The notes: generated from the sequence alone by a model not told the origin. A stretch of 64,000 bases of DNA from Rhodotorula mucilaginosa (GCA_034406715.1 CP137871.1:744001-808000); one strand, 5' to 3'. Positions 23,227-35,145 are shown, numbered from the stretch's first letter. Numbers and translations are program-made.

Positions 23227-25053
23227 ATGTCCTTCTTCGGCGCGCGCCCAGCCGTGACCGTAGAGCCCAAAGACGTCGAGGTCCCGAACCTGCCGACCGA
23301 CTCGATCTCGGCGATCGCCTTCTCGCCGACCGCAGACATCCTCGCCGTCGCGTCTTGGAGTAACGAAGTCCGGCTGTACGAGGTCAACGCGCAGGGGCAG
23401 GCGGTCGGGAAAGCTGCTTACAGTCACGAGGGCCCGGTACTGGACGTCTGCTGGTCAAAGGTGCGACTCTCGTTAACGCTCACTCGAGCACCTGCTGAAG
23501 ACGCTTGCTGACATGTCTGGCACTTACGGACGTCATTCAGGATGGTTCGAAAGTCTTCTCTGCCGGTGCGGACAAGGCAGCCCGCATGTACGACCTCGCG
23601 ACTGGACAGGCGCAACAGGTATGCGGCCCCGCTTCTTCGCTCTTTACGGCGCTCACGAGGCAACGACTGATCCTTGGCTCTTTCTCAGGTTGCTCAACAC
23701 GACGAGCCCATTCGATGCGTAAAGTATTTTGAGGCGAACGGACAGGGCATGTTGGGTGAGTCGCACAGGAGTCAGCGCCGCATTTATAGTGTCTGCGACT
23801 GATATTCGCTTCCACCCCAGTTACTGGGTCATGGGACAAGGTGCGCGAAGACTTGCATCTAAGCGCTGGTTGACCTCTGCTGACAAGCATCCTTGCAACA
23901 GACTCTGAAATACTGGGACCTGCGGACACCGAACCCGGTCGCGACCGTGCAACTGCCCGAGCGGTGTTACGGTACGTCAGACTTTGGCCGCCGCTTGCCG
24001 AGAACTCGGATTGTAAACTGACGAATTTGCTGCCTTTTCAGCGCTTGATGTGGTCTACCCGCTCATGGTGGTCGGCACAGCGGAGCGACAAATCCAGATC
24101 TTCAACCTGAACCAGCCGACGCAGGCGTTCAAGACCCTGACCAGCCCCTTGCGGTGGCAGACACGGACAGTGCGTCATCTTTCATTTTCTGAGTATGTGA
24201 TGCGTGGCGTATCGAGCTGACTTTTCTCGATCCGGTCGTATTACTAGATTGCCTGCTTCCCGGACGGAACTGGCTACGCAATCGGAACTGTCGAGGGACG
24301 AGTGGCGATCCAGTCAGTTTCCACGTCTACTCGCCCGCGATACATGCAATGGACTGACGCGAGGATACCTCTGCCCGCAGGCACGTGGACGACAAGGCGG
24401 CGGCGAGCAACTTTACATTCAAGGTAAGGGGAGAACAGCCGCCCTGGCGGTGTGTCGACGGCAAAATGTGCAACGGCCATATTGACAGGCCCTGTATGAC
24501 ACATCCTCAGTGCCACCGAAAAGACGAGCCGGCGCCGTCCAAATCATCGGCTGTGTATGCCGTGAACGACATCAAATTTCACCCGTACGGGACGTTCTCG
24601 ACGGCGGGGTCGGACGGCACCATCAACTTCTGGGACAAGGAGAGCAAGACACGACTGAAGAGTGAGTCTTCGTGCTGCACGATCGACGGTACTGAACCGA
24701 ACCCGTACAGTTTCGCGGGGAACCTGGTGGTTGACAAAAGAAGCGGACCTCCTCCTCGCCGCGCGCAGCTTTCGAGAACAAGGGCGGCCCGATCGCGACG
24801 ACTTCGTTCAATCACACGGGTCGGATCTTTGCGTATGCTGTCACGAACGACTGGTCCGGCGGTCACATGAGCAACAAGCCCGATTTCCCCAACAAGGTCT
24901 TTTTGCACCCGTGCAAGGACGAGGCGAGTTCTGTGTTCTCTTCTCTTCTTCTTCTTTCTTTCGTGAAGAGTTTCCGCTCAAAGATAGCTGAAGGCTGACA
25001 TCTGCCTTGATGTTTCGCGCCTACAGGAGGTCAAGAAGCGAGCGAAGAAGTAG
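23227..25053 (+). CDS. RAE1: mRNA export factor Rae1/Gle2 (WD40)
   Basis: Eleven exons (23227..23460, 23541..23618, 23689..23755, 23821..23840, 23902..23971, 24042..24169, 24248..24312, 24381..24423, 24511..24661, 24769..24923, 25027..25053) give 345 aa, the usual size. The sequence opens with [18 protein letters not shown] and runs through WD40 blades such as [37 protein letters not shown] and [19 protein letters not shown]. It ends [14 protein letters not shown], like other Rae1 proteins. Rae1 binds the GLEBS motif of Nup98-type nucleoporins at the nuclear pore and supports mRNA export and spindle assembly. Exon 4 is only 20 nt. The last intron (24924..25026) starts GAG|GCGAGT, a GC-AG intron; the nearby GT (GCGA|GTTC) would give an unrelated C-terminus and a longer frame. 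Confidence 0.96.
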
Positions 25054-25423
25054 GCTGTCCGCGGACAGCGTGTAATCATACCTACCTGCTTTGTCAAAAA
25101 GATGCTTTGGTGGCGAGCCCGCGAACTCTTTCCTTCGAATTCGTAACTGCTCTCACAGTCTGAGCGCAAGGTGATGGAGAGGGGTGCGGAATTGCGAGGT
25201 GTTTGCGGTAGTGAATCAAATAGCATGGCTACAACAAGTTCGGGACGGGGCCAGCGGGGCCTCGGGTCTATGATGCGGGTACAGAGTTTGCGACTGCGAG
25301 TGGACCCTCGGCAGGCACCAGGTTGCCGTACGAGTCTCGTCGGGCACGGCTGTCGATCGGCGAGGCGAAGCGCCAGCAGCGGAAGTCAAGTCAGCATGGA
25401 ACGCCATCACGGTTTCTAGGCGC
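25054..25423. other. Convergent 3' intergenic region
   Basis: 370 bp between the stops of RAE1 and COX11. Only 3' UTR sequence is expected and nothing else is seen. Confidence 0.5.
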
Positions 25424-26255
25424 TCAACCAGTAACGCACAAGAAGGTGTAGCTGAGGGTGACTTCGCGGACGTCCTTCATGAGGGGGTCGTCGACAAAGT
25501 CGCGGTCGATGAAGAAGAAGACGGGCAGGTCGACCTCTTCCCCGGCGAGGAGGCGCTGCTCCTCGAAGCAGAAGCATTCGACTTTGGCGAAATACGGCGC
25601 GATCTGCATGGCATGCACCCTCGGGCGTCAGCAAGCGTTTTCATTCTGGCTTCACCTGGCTGGGGCGCACATTCATAGGGGTCACGTTGTAAGTGGCGAT
25701 TCCGATAATGTCCTCGTCCGAGTGGTTCGTCGCGGTGTAGAACGCGAGGGCCGTCTCTCCCGGCAAGACTTTGACGTCCTTTTGCTGTGGCTCAAACGAC
25801 CACGGCAGCGAGTCGCTCGCGTCGGCGTTGAAGGTGACCCTGATCCGCTTGTCGAGGTCGGTCCGCGGGATCAACCGGTCCGGTCCGAACCTGCTCGAGT
25901 CGGTCTGCGGGGTGCCGCCGTAGCCGGTCGCGGAGCAGAATACGCGGTAGAGGGGCACGGCGAGGTAGGACCCTGCGGTGACGACGAGGATGGTGGCGGC
26001 CGAGTAGAGGAGGAGGGACCGGTTCCGCTCCTTGTACCGCGCCTCCCTTGCCCGCTGATACGACTCGGAGGTGACGGCCGGCCTCTTCAGAGTGCTCTGA
26101 GCCGTGTGGGTCTCTGTGGACGCAAACCGACGCTGTGCTAGTCGAGAGATGGTCGACGGCCGGGCAGCAAGGCATGGAGGGCGCGCCGGCCATCGCAGCG
26201 GCGGGCGTGCGGCCATCGGCACTGATGCGATTCCGTGCAGGGCAGCTCTCTGCAT
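25424..26255 (-). CDS. COX11: Cytochrome c oxidase assembly protein Cox11
   Basis: Two exons (25656..26255, 25424..25603) give 259 aa. The basic N-terminus (WPARPPCLAARPSTISRLAQ) is a mitochondrial presequence. One membrane segment (SLLLYSAATILVVTAGSYLA) is followed by the conserved VPLYRVFCSATGYGGT. The intermembrane-space domain has NATYN-type IATYNVTPMNV and the copper-ligand motif KVECFCFEEQRL, then VDLPVFFFIDRDFVDD and SYTFL near the end. Cox11 sits in the inner mitochondrial membrane and delivers copper to the CuB site of Cox1. The single 52-nt intron joins NVRPSQ to IAPYFAKVECF in frame. Confidence 0.96.
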
Positions 26256-26421
26256 TTCTGTCCTGCGTGCAGTCTTACAGGAAGGGGAAGAGGCGAGAAC
26301 TTAGAAGTCCAGGCTGGTTCAGCGTGAAAGTCGAATCTCATCAAGTCCGAGTTGGCCGCGCATAGCCATCGCTGGACTCGTTTCTAGTCGGCATTCAAGG
26401 CGAGACTATAAGCAAGCAAGC

Positions 26422-29400
26422 ATGCCGCCACAGCAGCAGCGACCGTACAACCACGCAGCGAGGAAGCGCACCGCCACTCTGCCAAAGTCGATCCGGCAAG
26501 AGCTCGAGCAACTCGGCCACATCGACCCCCAGCCTGCCGCAAAGGGGCGCCTCGGAAGGAAGGACAGGCGCAAGGCAGAGAGGAACGCCCCCAAGCAGCA
26601 CCGCGCACAGAACCAAGGCGGCCCCACCGCTTCGAAAAAGAGGGGCGCCGACGAGCAACCGCCGGTAGCTTCGACCAGCAAGGCTTCCGACGGAACGCGT
26701 CAAGACGATGCAACTCAACCTCCTGCCAAGAAGCGCGCCCGAACGGCCGACTCGGGCGAGACGTCCGCCGCCCCCGCCGCCGCCCCACTGGCGCCAGCGA
26801 AGCCACAGACGGCGCTCGAGAAACTCATGGCCAAGCAGGAACGCGGGTCCGGACCCGATCCGACGAGGAAGCGGAACCGGAACGAGACGGACGAGGACAA
26901 AGAGATTGCCTGGCTCGAGGCGAAACTCGGCGCCCCCGGAGGACTCTCGCGTTCGGAAAAGGGCAAAATGAAGGCCGAGTTTGACGACGACGGTCTTGGA
27001 GGTGAGTACTTCCTTCCTCGTACGGTCGTGTCCTTCCCGCGCGTGACTGACTCGGGGGCTTTTACCCGCCCGGCAGACCTGTTCGAAGGTCTCGACGACC
27101 TCGAAGGAGCAGCGTTCGGACGCACGAAAAAGGTCAGTCCCCTCTCCTTCTTTGCCATCGGTGTACTGCCGGACGGCACCGCTGATCATGTTGCGACTCG
27201 TGTGCAGAACTATGCCAAACTTTTGAAAGAGATGGACGCCGACGATCTGCCTTCTGATCTCGACCCGGACGAGCTCCAAGATGCGACTGGCTCGGACGAA
27301 GAGACCGGCGCGGACGAGGACGAAGAAGACGACGACGATGATGATGACGACGACGACGAGGCCTTCGGCGAATACGGCATCTCGGACGAGGAGCTCATGG
27401 ACCCGAGTGACGACGATGACCACGACGAGATGGGCGAATTGGGCAGCGAGCATTCGGATGATGACGAGATGGGCACTCTGAACGAGTCGGATTTCGACGA
27501 GGGCGGTTCTGCTTCGGATGGCGGCGAGGAGGAGCCAGAAAATGAGGCCGAGCCGGAAGGGGAGGGAGAGGCTGCGGCGGAAACCGCGTCGACTAGTACG
27601 GCCAAGCCAGCTGCGGGCAGCTACGTCCCTCCGCATCTCCGGAAGCAGGCAGCGGCTTCTGTCTCTGCCAAGCCGGCCGCCGGGGAGAATGCGCCACCAC
27701 CGCCTGCGCCCGCGCTCGAAGCGCCGCCCGAAGATCCCCGCCTCCGGCGGCAGATCAACGGACAGCTCAACAAGCTTTCGACGTCCAACATGTCAGCTAT
27801 TGTCGACCAGTTGCTGTCAATCTACTCGTCCAACCCGCGTGCTGTCGTCTCGACGACGATGATCTCGCTCCTCCTCGGGATCATCTCGGACCGCGACAAC
27901 CTCGGAGACCAACTCGTCGTCACTTATGCGGCGCTCGTCGCCGCCTTGTTCCGCACGGTCGGGATCGAGTTCCCGGCCGGAGTCGTGGCGCGCTCAGTTG
28001 AGCTGTTTGATGCTGCGTTCAAGAAGCATAAAGACGCGATCGCAAGTGGCACTTCGACGCTCGACGACGACGGCGAAGAAGGTTTTGAAGGCCGACCGGG
28101 CAGCAAAGAGTGCCTCAACCTCGTCTCGTTCATCGCCGAGCTGTACAATTTCCAGGTCGTACACTGCGGACTCGTGTACGATTTTGTCCGACTCTTGATC
28201 GAGAGCGGACTCGGCGAACTCGAGGTCGAACTGCTGAGCAGGATCGTGAAGCGTAAGCCCATCCCCAAACTCTCCCATTCCGGTGTGGTACTGCTGCTGC
28301 TGCTTCTCCTCGACACGCATCTAGCTGACTCCGCACATGATGGCGCAGGATCTGGACAGCAACTCCGCTCTGACGACCCTTCGGCACTCAAGGACATCAT
28401 TGCGCTCGTCAAGCAGAAGATGCAGGGCGTCGACCCGCAGACCATGAAGTCAGTCACCGTTACGAGTCCTCAAACCTCACAGGAAGGTGTGCTGATGCGT
28501 GGTTCCGCTTGTCTCGCCTAGCTCGCGTACTCGCTTCATGGTGGAGCAGTTGACCAACCTGCGGAACAACAAGCTCAAGCAGCCGGGCGCAGACGGCTCA
28601 CTTGACCTCTACACCGGACCGCGCAAGTACCTCATCGGCTTGAACAAGCGAAGGGCGACCGGTAAGTCGTCACTCCCTCGAACCCGAATCCCTGAAAAAC
28701 ACAGAGCGGTCGCCGACGCCCTTCTCCCCCGGTTTGTTTCTACAGGCGCGGCCCCCGAACCCTTGCGGGTCACGCTGGACGAGATCCGATCCTCGACGAC
28801 GCGCGGCAAGTGGTGGCTCGTCGGTGCTGCATGGGCTGGCGACCCTCTCGCGGAAGAGACCGAGTCGAGCGGCCAGGCTCTCCAGTTCCAGACCAAAGAG
28901 GCGCAGGGCGACAAGGAGCTCGCCAAACTCGCGCGCGCGCAAGGTATGAACACCGATATTCGGAAGGGAATCTTCAACGTCATCATGACGAGCGAGGTGC
29001 GATCTCCTGTCCTCATTAGTTCTTTGTGCGTCGTTTATAGCCGAACTCGACAGCTGATCCTCCGTTACCTCAGGACTATGTCGACGCTTGCGACCGGCTT
29101 TTGCAGCTCGGGTTGACCGATGTCCAGCAGCGTGAAATTGCTCGCGTCCTCCTCCAATGCTGCGGTAACGTCCGTCTTGTCATCAATGCTCCGAATTGTC
29201 CATCCTCGCTGACATCGTCCATATGCTTGGTCTCGAGCAGGAGAAGGTGTACAACCCGTACTACACGCTGGTCGCGCACCGACTCTGCACCAAGTCGCAC
29301 TCTTTCCAGATCACCCTCCAGTACCTCTTGTGGGACTTTTTCCGAGACCTCGGCGAGAAGTCGGTCGGCGGCGAAGAGCTGGTGAAATCGATGCAGGACT

Positions 29401-29918
29401 CGCGTGACGGCGGCGCCGGCAGCAGTGTCTCGACTCGGCGACTCGCAAACCTCGCCAAGCTGTATGCATGGTGCATCAGTAAGGACGCGCTTTCGATCAC
29501 GATCTTGAAGGTGTGTGTTTGTGACGGTCTCTCCAGAGTTCCGTGCTTCTGGTGTCGTGTGCTGATCCAATTCTACTCTCAACAGCCTGTACCCTTCGCG
29601 TCTATGCAGGAGCAGACGAGCTCTTTCCTGATCCAGCTCTTCGTCTTCTGCATCATCGCGACTCAGACCCCGTCGCCTGCCTTGGTCCTCCCGACGGCGG
29701 CGACTCGCAAGGACCGCGAAGCCGTCGAGCGCGTTTTCGTCAAGGCTGCGACCGCGCCCAAGCTGCAGCGAGGTCTCGGTTATTTCTTCGAAGCACACGG
29801 TAAGGAGGTGGTGCAGTGGGCGGGCAAGAAGCTCGGCGAGCGGGAGAAGACGGTGGTCAAATGGGGGACTCGGATCGCTGCCGAAACGCTCAGTGTGGAC
29901 GGTATCGTCGAGTTGTAG
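26422..29918 (+). CDS. NOM1: Nucleolar MIF4G-domain protein NOM1/Sgd1
   Basis: Nine exons (26422..27001, 27077..27132, 27208..28252, 28349..28448, 28522..28661, 28746..28996, 29074..29169, 29241..29510, 29586..29918) give 956 aa. A basic N-terminal third is followed by a long Asp/Glu tract (from about 27310) and the motif SYVPPHLRKQ. The MIF4G domain runs from about residue 420 (LRRQINGQLNKLSTSN, YNFQVVHCGLVYDFVRLL), with FMVEQLTNLRNNK near its end. The MA3 domain includes DYVDACDRLLQLGLTD, YNPYYTLVAHRLC and ITLQYLLWDFFRDL. Sgd1/NOM1 is needed for 18S rRNA maturation in the nucleolus and recruits the helicase eIF4A3/Fal1. CWC22 also has MIF4G plus MA3, but the acidic N-terminus and PPHLRK motif point to NOM1. 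Confidence 0.94.
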
Positions 29919-30268
29919 CGAAGTCTGTGTACATATTGTACAGTACTGGAACGACCCTGTTCTCGGCTAGATCCCACGACGTACCTCTTTCGACCTTCCC
30001 AAAGTTGTGAAAGAAGTATCGGACTCTGACCCAAGCTTGTATACGCCAATCAAACGACAATTGAATCGATGCAAGGACGGACAACACGGGATGACTATAT
30101 ACTGGAGAAACGGGAATCTGGCTTGAAGCAGGTTGGAGATCTGACGGGTGTGGGTTTGAGAAGACACTGTCCGGCAAACTCTTCCGATACGAGGCAGGGG
30201 TATATGCGAGTCCTTGTGGTAAGGTGGTGCGAGCCAAGCTCGTGCGATGGGCTGCAGAGACGTTGGCG
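29919..30268. other. Convergent 3' intergenic region
   Basis: 350 bp between the NOM1 stop and the stop of the Ser-rich gene on the other strand. I see nothing in it beyond probable 3' UTRs. Confidence 0.45.
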
Positions 30269-31198
30269 TCATGCGGCTTCGTCCGCGCTGCCATCGGCGA
30301 CGTCGCCGATGTAGTCTTCGCGAATGCGCGGGAACGGAGTCGAGACGTTCTCCCTCGTCGAACGGAAGCTGTGCTCGACGAGGCTCGGCCGACTGAGGCG
30401 CTTCTGATCCTCCGGGTCGACGGGCGAGACGGTCTCGCTCGACGGCGTCTCGGCGTGGGACGACACGCCGATCACCTCGGGCCTGACGGTGTCGTCGAGT
30501 TTGGGCAAGTTGTCGAGGCTCAAGTCGGTGAGCAGCGGTGCGAGGATCTCCGGACGCGACGTGGACCGAGATGAGCGGCGGCGAGCGAGGAGGGAACCGC
30601 CGCCACCGCTGCCGCCAGAAGAGACTCCGGACCCGTTCGACGACGTCGAGAGCGAGCGCTGCAGGCTGGCACCCTCCGACTCGGGCGAGGTCATGGTCAG
30701 GGGCGCAAGGGAGGGGCGCCGCTGCAGCGCTGGTGGTGGCGGCGGCGGCGAGACGCGAGGATGACCTTCTCCGACGGCGGCGGACTTGCTCGGCAGGGCG
30801 TCGGGGCTCGAGCCCGGAGCAAGCGCAAAAGACGCCCTTGGAGTCTTGTCGTCCCAAGTCGGTTCGCCGGGGTCAAGCAGCCCTGCCGACCTGGCTCCGG
30901 ACGCGGACTCGCCGCTCCCCGACGAGCGCGCGCCACCTGAGGAGGACCCGAACCTCAACTTTGCGTGGACGAGGATGTGGTCGCTCGACTTGTTGCGCAA
31001 GGCGCTGGGCCGGCGCGGAATGTCTGGACGACGAGCTGCGGCGGGCGGGCTCGAAGCGGTGTTTGCTGCTACAGCAGGGGGGGAGGCACTCGGGGAAGAC
31101 GCCGCGGACGTCGACGTAACGCCCCGGACGGCGTAGTCTCGCGAGAAGAAGGGAGAGCCGGACGAGGGCGAGGACGGCGAGTGGGCGACGAGCATCAT
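30269..31198 (-). CDS. Ser/Pro-rich protein of unknown function
   Basis: One uninterrupted 309-aa frame beginning with two consecutive ATGs ([10 protein letters not shown]). I do not recognise the family. About a third of the residues are Ser or Pro, with runs such as [14 protein letters not shown] and [20 protein letters not shown]. Several basic-serine clusters (RRPSL, RRSSRS, KRLSRPS) look like kinase sites, and [15 protein letters not shown] is the only stretch likely to form an ordered helix. The protein is probably disordered and phosphorylated. Support for coding comes from length, the lack of stops across 930 bp, and third-position G/C bias like that of the neighbours; frames on the other strand are also long because of the base composition. 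A missing 5' exon cannot be excluded. Confidence 0.6.
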   Translation of the reverse strand: MMLVAHSPSSPSSGSPFFSRDYAVRGVTSTSAASSPSASPPAVAANTASSPPAAARRPDIPRRPSALRNKSSDHILVHAKLRFGSSSGGARSSGSGESASGARSAGLLDPGEPTWDDKTPRASFALAPGSSPDALPSKSAAVGEGHPRVSPPPPPPALQRRPSLAPLTMTSPESEGASLQRSLSTSSNGSGVSSGGSGGGGSLLARRRSSRSTSRPEILAPLLTDLSLDNLPKLDDTVRPEVIGVSSHAETPSSETVSPVDPEDQKRLSRPSLVEHSFRSTRENVSTPFPRIREDYIGDVADGSADEAA

Positions 31199-31592
31199 GA
31201 CCGATGAGTGCCTGCTGGAGTACCTTCAGCTGGAGAGCGCGAGGAGGGTGGGTGTGCCAAACAAAAGAGGCGAGGATAAGAACCCCGGAAAGAGGCGCCC
31301 CGTTTTCGTCGCCGATGCGTGGGCACTTTTCTCGGCCGGGACCGACGGCCCGGGTCCACCTCTTGCAGGCAACTCTCGCGCGGCGAATCACATGCGTAGA
31401 CACATACGTACATTGTCATTCTACGCTTCCTCGTATGCGGAATCCGTAACTCGCGAACGAGACAGCTTGAATCGAGGTGGCAGCGCAGGACGCGCAGCTG
31501 GAGGCTCGGCGAGAAATCTCACAGCCGTTGGCCGCAGCGGATGGAGTCGTTCGTGTTCGTACCGGTGGCAATGCATCACACACGCACTCTCT
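31199..31592. promoter_or_regulatory. Tandem intergenic region
   Basis: 394 bp between the proteasome alpha-7 stop and the start of the Ser-rich gene, both on the minus strand. It presumably holds the 3' UTR of the former and the promoter of the latter. The open frames seen on the + strand here run antisense into PSMA3 and show no family sequence. Confidence 0.4.
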
Positions 31593-32910
31593 CTACTCCT
31601 CCATTTGATTCGCCGCCTCGATGATCTCCTTGGCCTTGCGCTCTGCCTCGGCCGCGAGCTCCTTCGGGACCGGCTGGTGCTGCCAGTTGCTCTTAGGCGA
31701 GATCCACGTCAACTCGAGTTCAAAGTCCTTGTCCTTGGCTTCGTCGTGCACGCTGTGGATACTGTTGGCGAAGAAACAGGCGTCAGCGGTTTTCCTCGTC
31801 GAGCGCAAAGAATGTCTGAAACTTGCATTCTTGCTGCTTCGACAAGCGCCTCCTCCACGGTCATCTCATCCAATGCGAGCTTCTCGATCTCGGTCTTTGC
31901 CTCGGTCTTGCCCTTGCCAGTCGCGACGCCCCGGTATCCCTGCGTCGGAAGGCTCGCGGGCGAGTCAGCGACACGGCGGAAAACTAACAGATCACGGAAA
32001 AACTCCGAGGGACGCACGCAGTAGGTCCCGCTCGGCTCGATCATGTACAGTGCCGGCTTGCCTTCTGCTTTGCGCTCGACGATCGTGTCGGACCCGGCTG
32101 TCGAGACTGGCGAGTCCCAACCGGCGAGAACGACCGAGAGACCGAACGGACGGACAGACGAGTACAGGGTGTAGGCTTGCAAGTACAGGGCGAGGCGCTC
32201 AGCAAGAGTCTGCGAGTTCCCACGGATCAGCGCAAGTGCTCAAACCGGCATCAGCAGCGCGAAATGACCCAAAAGGAGGGCCGTGACGGAACTGACCTTT
32301 GTGGGCACGCGGATGTGGTAACTGTCCCGGTACGACTCGCACTCATCCCTCGCACGACCAGCCAGATGCCTACCATCCGCCAACAAGCCCGCCGTTGCCT
32401 GTTTCGCAAGGGAAGTGGTAGGTCAGCGGCGTACAGGAGAGGGATTTTGAAGATGCGCGATCGAAACCGAAACGCACGATTCCGGCGTGCAAGTCGACGG
32501 TAGCAATCCTCCTGTTGGCTCCCGGCACGAGCAGCTTTGACTGCACGAGCTTTTCGACGGCGAGGACGACGCCGTCCTTGCACCGGAGGCCGATCACGGT
32601 CCCTGCGTTGTCGACCGCCTTGTTTGCGTACTCGACCTGTCGGTGTGTGAGGGTGTCAGTCATACTGAAGAAGACTGCACAGGCTGCTACGCGTCCTGTG
32701 AAAGAGGACCGCCTGAAGCTGTCTGGCTAGCCTGGGGGCATGACTGACTTGGAAGATGCGACCATCAGGCGAGTACGTCGAAGTGGACAGGTCGTAGCCT
32801 GTTCCGATCGAAGACTGTGTGCAATACGGAACGCTCTCGTCAGTTTCTGCGACGTGTGCGCAAGCGAATGTCGAGCGATGACGAGGACAGCGACGAAGCC
32901 GGCGTACCAT
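31593..32910 (-). CDS. PRE10: 20S proteasome alpha-7 subunit (PSMA3 / Pre10)
   Basis: Seven exons (32908..32910, 32749..32814, 32478..32636, 32297..32398, 32018..32209, 31827..31939, 31593..31761) give 267 aa. After the start comes SSIGTGYDLSTSTYSPDGR, the alpha-subunit N-terminal signature of alpha-7, then RIFQVEYANKAVDN, IGLRCKDGVVLAVEKLVQSK, AGLLADGRHL, YTLYSSVRPFG and VHDEAKDKDFELELTW. The outer alpha ring gates entry to the 20S core; alpha-7 also docks activators. Two features are unusual. The first coding exon is only the ATG, directly followed by a 93-nt intron (ATG|gtacgc). The last intron (31762..31826) begins GC (AT|GCAAGT), needed to read EAARIIHSVHDEA in frame as in other alpha-7 subunits. 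Confidence 0.95.
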
Positions 32911-33246
32911 CTCTGCTCGGCGGTCGAAGAGGTGGTCGATTTGGAGAGCGTCAGGAGACTCGGTAGCGTGTGCAGACAAGCTACAGCAGCGAGTGCAAGC
33001 GAGTACGGCGGAATGTGGTTGGATGTCAACTTGCGAACGCGCAAGTGCACAGTTGAGTTGGATCGGAACTCGCAGCTTTCAGATTCTCCAGAAGGCGGAC
33101 CGTACTAGTTGAATGTGTAGAACGCACAAAGAGCACCATTCCGTCGGATCCTCACGAGGAACAAAATGCCAGCTGTGGAAAAATGCTCTATTCGTTGTCT
33201 CTTGTCCTGGACCCTCGTGCTGATTTGCCTCGGAGGCAAAAGCGCC

Positions 33247-35145
33247 TCACATGACTTGGCGAGACTCGTACGCCGCCAAGCACTCATCGAGAGCCTGCGC
33301 CGCCTGCAGCGCATCCGAGTAAGTGTTGTAAAGCGGGACCGGCGCAAACCGGATCACGCCCGGTCGCCGCTCGTCGCCCAGCACGCCGCGCGACCGCATT
33401 CGGTCAAAGATCCAGTCCATCGATTCGACCGGCTCGAAGAGGAGGGAGAGCTGGCAGCCGCGCTGGGCCGGGTCGAGCGGAGTAATGATGGTAAAAGTCA
33501 CGCCGGCGGCGGCGGTACTTGCGCTCGTCGAGGCGGTCTGGTCGACACCCTCGGATGATGACAGATCCCGGCAGTACTTGCTGGAGCGGAGCAACATCTC
33601 GAGGTACCCCGTCAAGTCGACACTCTTCTCCCTTAGCGCGCCGAGGACGTGTCCGCGCGGCGAGACGTGCCCGTCCGCCAATTCGCGTGGGAGGACGTGG
33701 GCCGCGGCGTCAAAGATCTGGAGGGAGGCGAGGAGTGCGACGACGTCGAGGACGGACGGGTTCGAGAATTGCCAGCCTGCCGCGCCGGGCAAGGGCGTGT
33801 AGCTCGACGGCATCGCGAAACGAGTCGCCTTGTCGTGCCCCCACCAGCCGTGCAATCTGCCGCGCGCGGGCCTCATCAGCTCCCGTACACAATCGCGAGT
33901 ACGATTAAAGAATGCCGAGCTCACCGCTTGCGGTCCTCCCACCGCTCGTGGACAAAGAGACCGGCGATGCCGCCTGGCCCTGCATTCAGGTACTTGTACG
34001 AACACCAGCACGCAAAATCGATGCCCCAGTCGTGCAGCTTGAGGGGGACATTGCCGACGGCGTGCGCGCAGTCGAACCCGACGATGCAACCCTGGCAAGG
34101 TTGGGAGGTGAGTTGAGAGGGGCGGAGATCAAAAGCGCGACCGGACCAGACGCCTCTCACCTTGGCCCTCCCCGCTGTAGTGATCGCCTCCATGTCGAAC
34201 CACTGTCCAGAGTAGTACTGAACAGCTCCGAAGCAGATGACTGCGATCGAGTCGCCTTCCTCCTCGATGATGCGGAGGATGTCTTCTGTCCGAATGGCAT
34301 GTTCGCCTTCCCGTGGGTAGACGGGCAGGAGGGACGAGGGTGGGTAGTCGTGCAAAGCAACATGTGAAGCAAATGCGTACTGGAGGGGCCGTGTCAGTAC
34401 ACCCCCTGGAGAATGGAGTGGTACGCAAAGGAGCCGGACACGCACGGAATCTGACGGGAACGCTTTGCCCTCGTACATGATCTTGTACCGTTGCGGAGTC
34501 GGCTGATAGAACGAGGTGAACAGGGTGTGCAGGTTTCCGGTCAAGGTTCCCATACACGCGACTTCGGATTGCTTTGCACCTGTGCGTGAAGAAGAAAAGA
34601 CGACGGAACGCATCAGTCAGCTGTGATCGGCTGTCCGGATTGGCAGGGAAAGCACTCGCCCACGATCTCTGCAAGACAAGGAGTGACCTGCTCGTCGATC
34701 TTGACCCAAGGTCGACCGTATTCATGGTCCGTATGGCCCAGTACGCCACTGCAGGGGAGAAAGATCAGTTTTCGACTCCTTCAAGTCGGAAAGCACTTCT
34801 TGCGAGACGTTCACCCCGGACTCACCTCGTGCTCCAGACTTGCAACTCTTGACTGAGCAGTTCCGGCGTTCGCTTTGGCATCAAGCCGAGACTGTTGCCG
34901 GCCAAGTAGACCGACTCTTGTTCGCCGTCGCCTGTTCCCGTCGGCGGCGCGGCTCCGTCGCCCGGTGTACTCGCGCAGACTGTCCGTTTGTTCGGGATCG
35001 AGAACTGAGCCCTGAGATCCGCGAGCTTGTCGTTCTGGTCGAGGTAGGTCGCGAATTTTGAGTCGGCGAGCGAAGCCGCGCCGGATGCCGACAGCGAGCG
35101 GGCGAGTCGGGTCTCGACTGGGCCCGTGTTGTGGCGAGCAGGCAT
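33247..35145 (-). CDS. BNA5: Kynureninase (L-kynurenine hydrolase)
   Basis: Six exons (34826..35145, 34660..34748, 34446..34579, 34161..34379, 33925..34091, 33247..33856) give 512 aa. Family motifs in order are [70 protein letters not shown] and [15 protein letters not shown], the last with the PLP-binding lysine in SYKY. They are followed by [16 protein letters not shown] and [16 protein letters not shown]. Kynureninase splits kynurenine or 3-hydroxykynurenine to (3-hydroxy)anthranilate and alanine in the cytosol, on the tryptophan-to-NAD route. Intron 34580..34659 begins G|GCGAGT. Only this GC donor has the phase needed to join AEIVG to [10 protein letters not shown], and it has a ctgac branch site. 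It is somewhat longer than human KYNU (465 aa), mainly from low-complexity inserts near both ends. Confidence 0.95.

Noticed and set aside
26395-27636. 413-aa open frame on the minus strand
   Set aside because: Antisense to the low-complexity N-terminal half of NOM1; the apparent hydrophobic runs come from reading acidic repeats backwards.
31197-32024. 275-aa open frame on the + strand
   Set aside because: Antisense to proteasome alpha-7 exons; rejected for lack of family sequence and splice logic.
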